Shown here in pieces: positions 63,651-64,000 of a stretch of DNA of 64,000 bases. A program made the translations under genes and the position numbers. The notes under the pieces are model-generated. The model saw only the letters and a list, made by a program, of their open reading frames with translations, was not told where the DNA came from and did no database searches. The DNA is from Chrysomallon squamiferum (lineage: Eukaryota > Mollusca > Gastropoda > Neomphalida > Peltospiridae): assembly GCA_012295275.1 (NCBI GenBank), contig CM022665.1, positions 48,347,564-48,411,563 of the forward strand. The letters run 5' to 3'. Numbering within the stretch: position 1 is the first letter of the stretch; every line of letters begins with the position of its first letter.

Positions 63651-64000
63651 GTTAGTTCATTTTAAACAGTGATAGAGCAAGTTAATTAGTTCTAAATAGA
63701 GGTTAGTTCATTTTAAATAGAGAACAAGTTAGTTCATTTTAAATAGAGAACAAGTTAGTTCATTTTAAATAGAAAGAAAGTTAGTTAGAGACAAGTTAGT
63801 TAGTTTTAAATAGAGAAGAAGTTAGTTTGGACAAGTTTTAAAATAGAGAACAGGTTAGTTTGGTTTTTAATAACAGATCAGTTAATTTTAATATGAGATA
63901 CAGTTAATTTTTAAATGAGAACAAGTTAGTTAATTTAAATAGAGAACAAGTTAGTTAATTTAAATACAGGTTAGTTAATTTTAAATAGAGCAAGTTAGTT
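63651..64000 (+). repeat. Donor-seeded array after exon 62, running off the window
   Basis: Units of ~30 bp contain gttagttcattttaaataga and gagcaag or gaacaag, related to the exon tail plus donor (gagagagcaggttagttcat). At least ten units reach the window end. Confidence 0.9.

Noticed and set aside
446-63650. Assignment to DNAH7, DNAH3, DNAH12, DNAH6 or DNAH2
   Set aside because: Stalk and AAA2 blocks differ clearly from the DNAH7, DNAH6 and DNAH2 sequences I remember and agree with DNAH1; a tree with full-length sequences would settle DNAH3 and DNAH12 formally.
1-64000. Transposons, retroelements, tRNA or rRNA genes, bacterial-type operons
   Set aside because: No transposase or reverse-transcriptase coding, no terminal repeats, no tRNA-like cloverleaf noticed on either strand.

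Overview
The window is one stretch of animal genomic DNA holding the middle part of a single plus-strand gene: an axonemal dynein heavy chain of the DNAH1 type (single-headed inner-arm dynein, motile cilia and flagella). About 9.9 kb of coding sequence (roughly 3,300 codons) is spread over about 62 exons between 446 and 63650. The start codon and first ~100+ residues lie upstream; AAA6 after its first part and the C-terminal domain lie downstream. The DNAH1 assignment comes from block-by-block similarity to vertebrate DNAH1 as I remember it, from N-terminal tail to AAA6. Exons are GC-balanced and nearly all have canonical GT-AG borders; introns are very AT-rich and crowded with microsatellites and minisatellites. 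This suggests an invertebrate metazoan; I cannot name the phylum.

Layout: N-terminal tail, 446-14536; linker, 19025-25589; AAA1, 25560-33951 (P-loop in exon 26, Walker B in exon 28A or 28B, sensor region in exon 29); AAA2, 35638-39233; AAA3, 43446-47373; AAA4, 47915-53849, with one exon missing; stalk and microtubule-binding domain, 54618-58379; AAA5 and the entry to AAA6, 58929-63650. No other gene, RNA gene or recognisable mobile element was found on either strand.

Two alternative-splicing arrangements stand out. Exon 28, which carries the AAA1 Walker B motif, is present twice (28A and 28B). Both copies are 106 nt, enter and leave in the same phases and are conserved in protein but widely different at silent sites. 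Including both or neither gives a premature stop, so they look mutually exclusive. Between AAA2 and AAA3 there are two in-frame microexons of 18 and 30 nt, absent from the vertebrate protein as I remember it.

The most pervasive oddity is that many introns are expanded by tandem repeats seeded on the splice junctions themselves. The repeat unit contains the last bases of the upstream exon plus its donor (exons 7, 9, 13, 17, 23, 32, 35, 50, 56, 62), or the acceptor plus the first bases of the downstream exon (exons 7, 9, 10, 13, 23, 34, 48, 52, 56, 57, 58, 61). Two arrays exceed 2.8 kb and carry about 60 decoy splice sites each.

The reading frame is damaged in four places: frameshifts in exons 3 and 11, a frameshift plus stops in exon 54, and an absent AAA4 Walker B exon. 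All other exons look functional, so assembly error or a defective haplotype are both possible.
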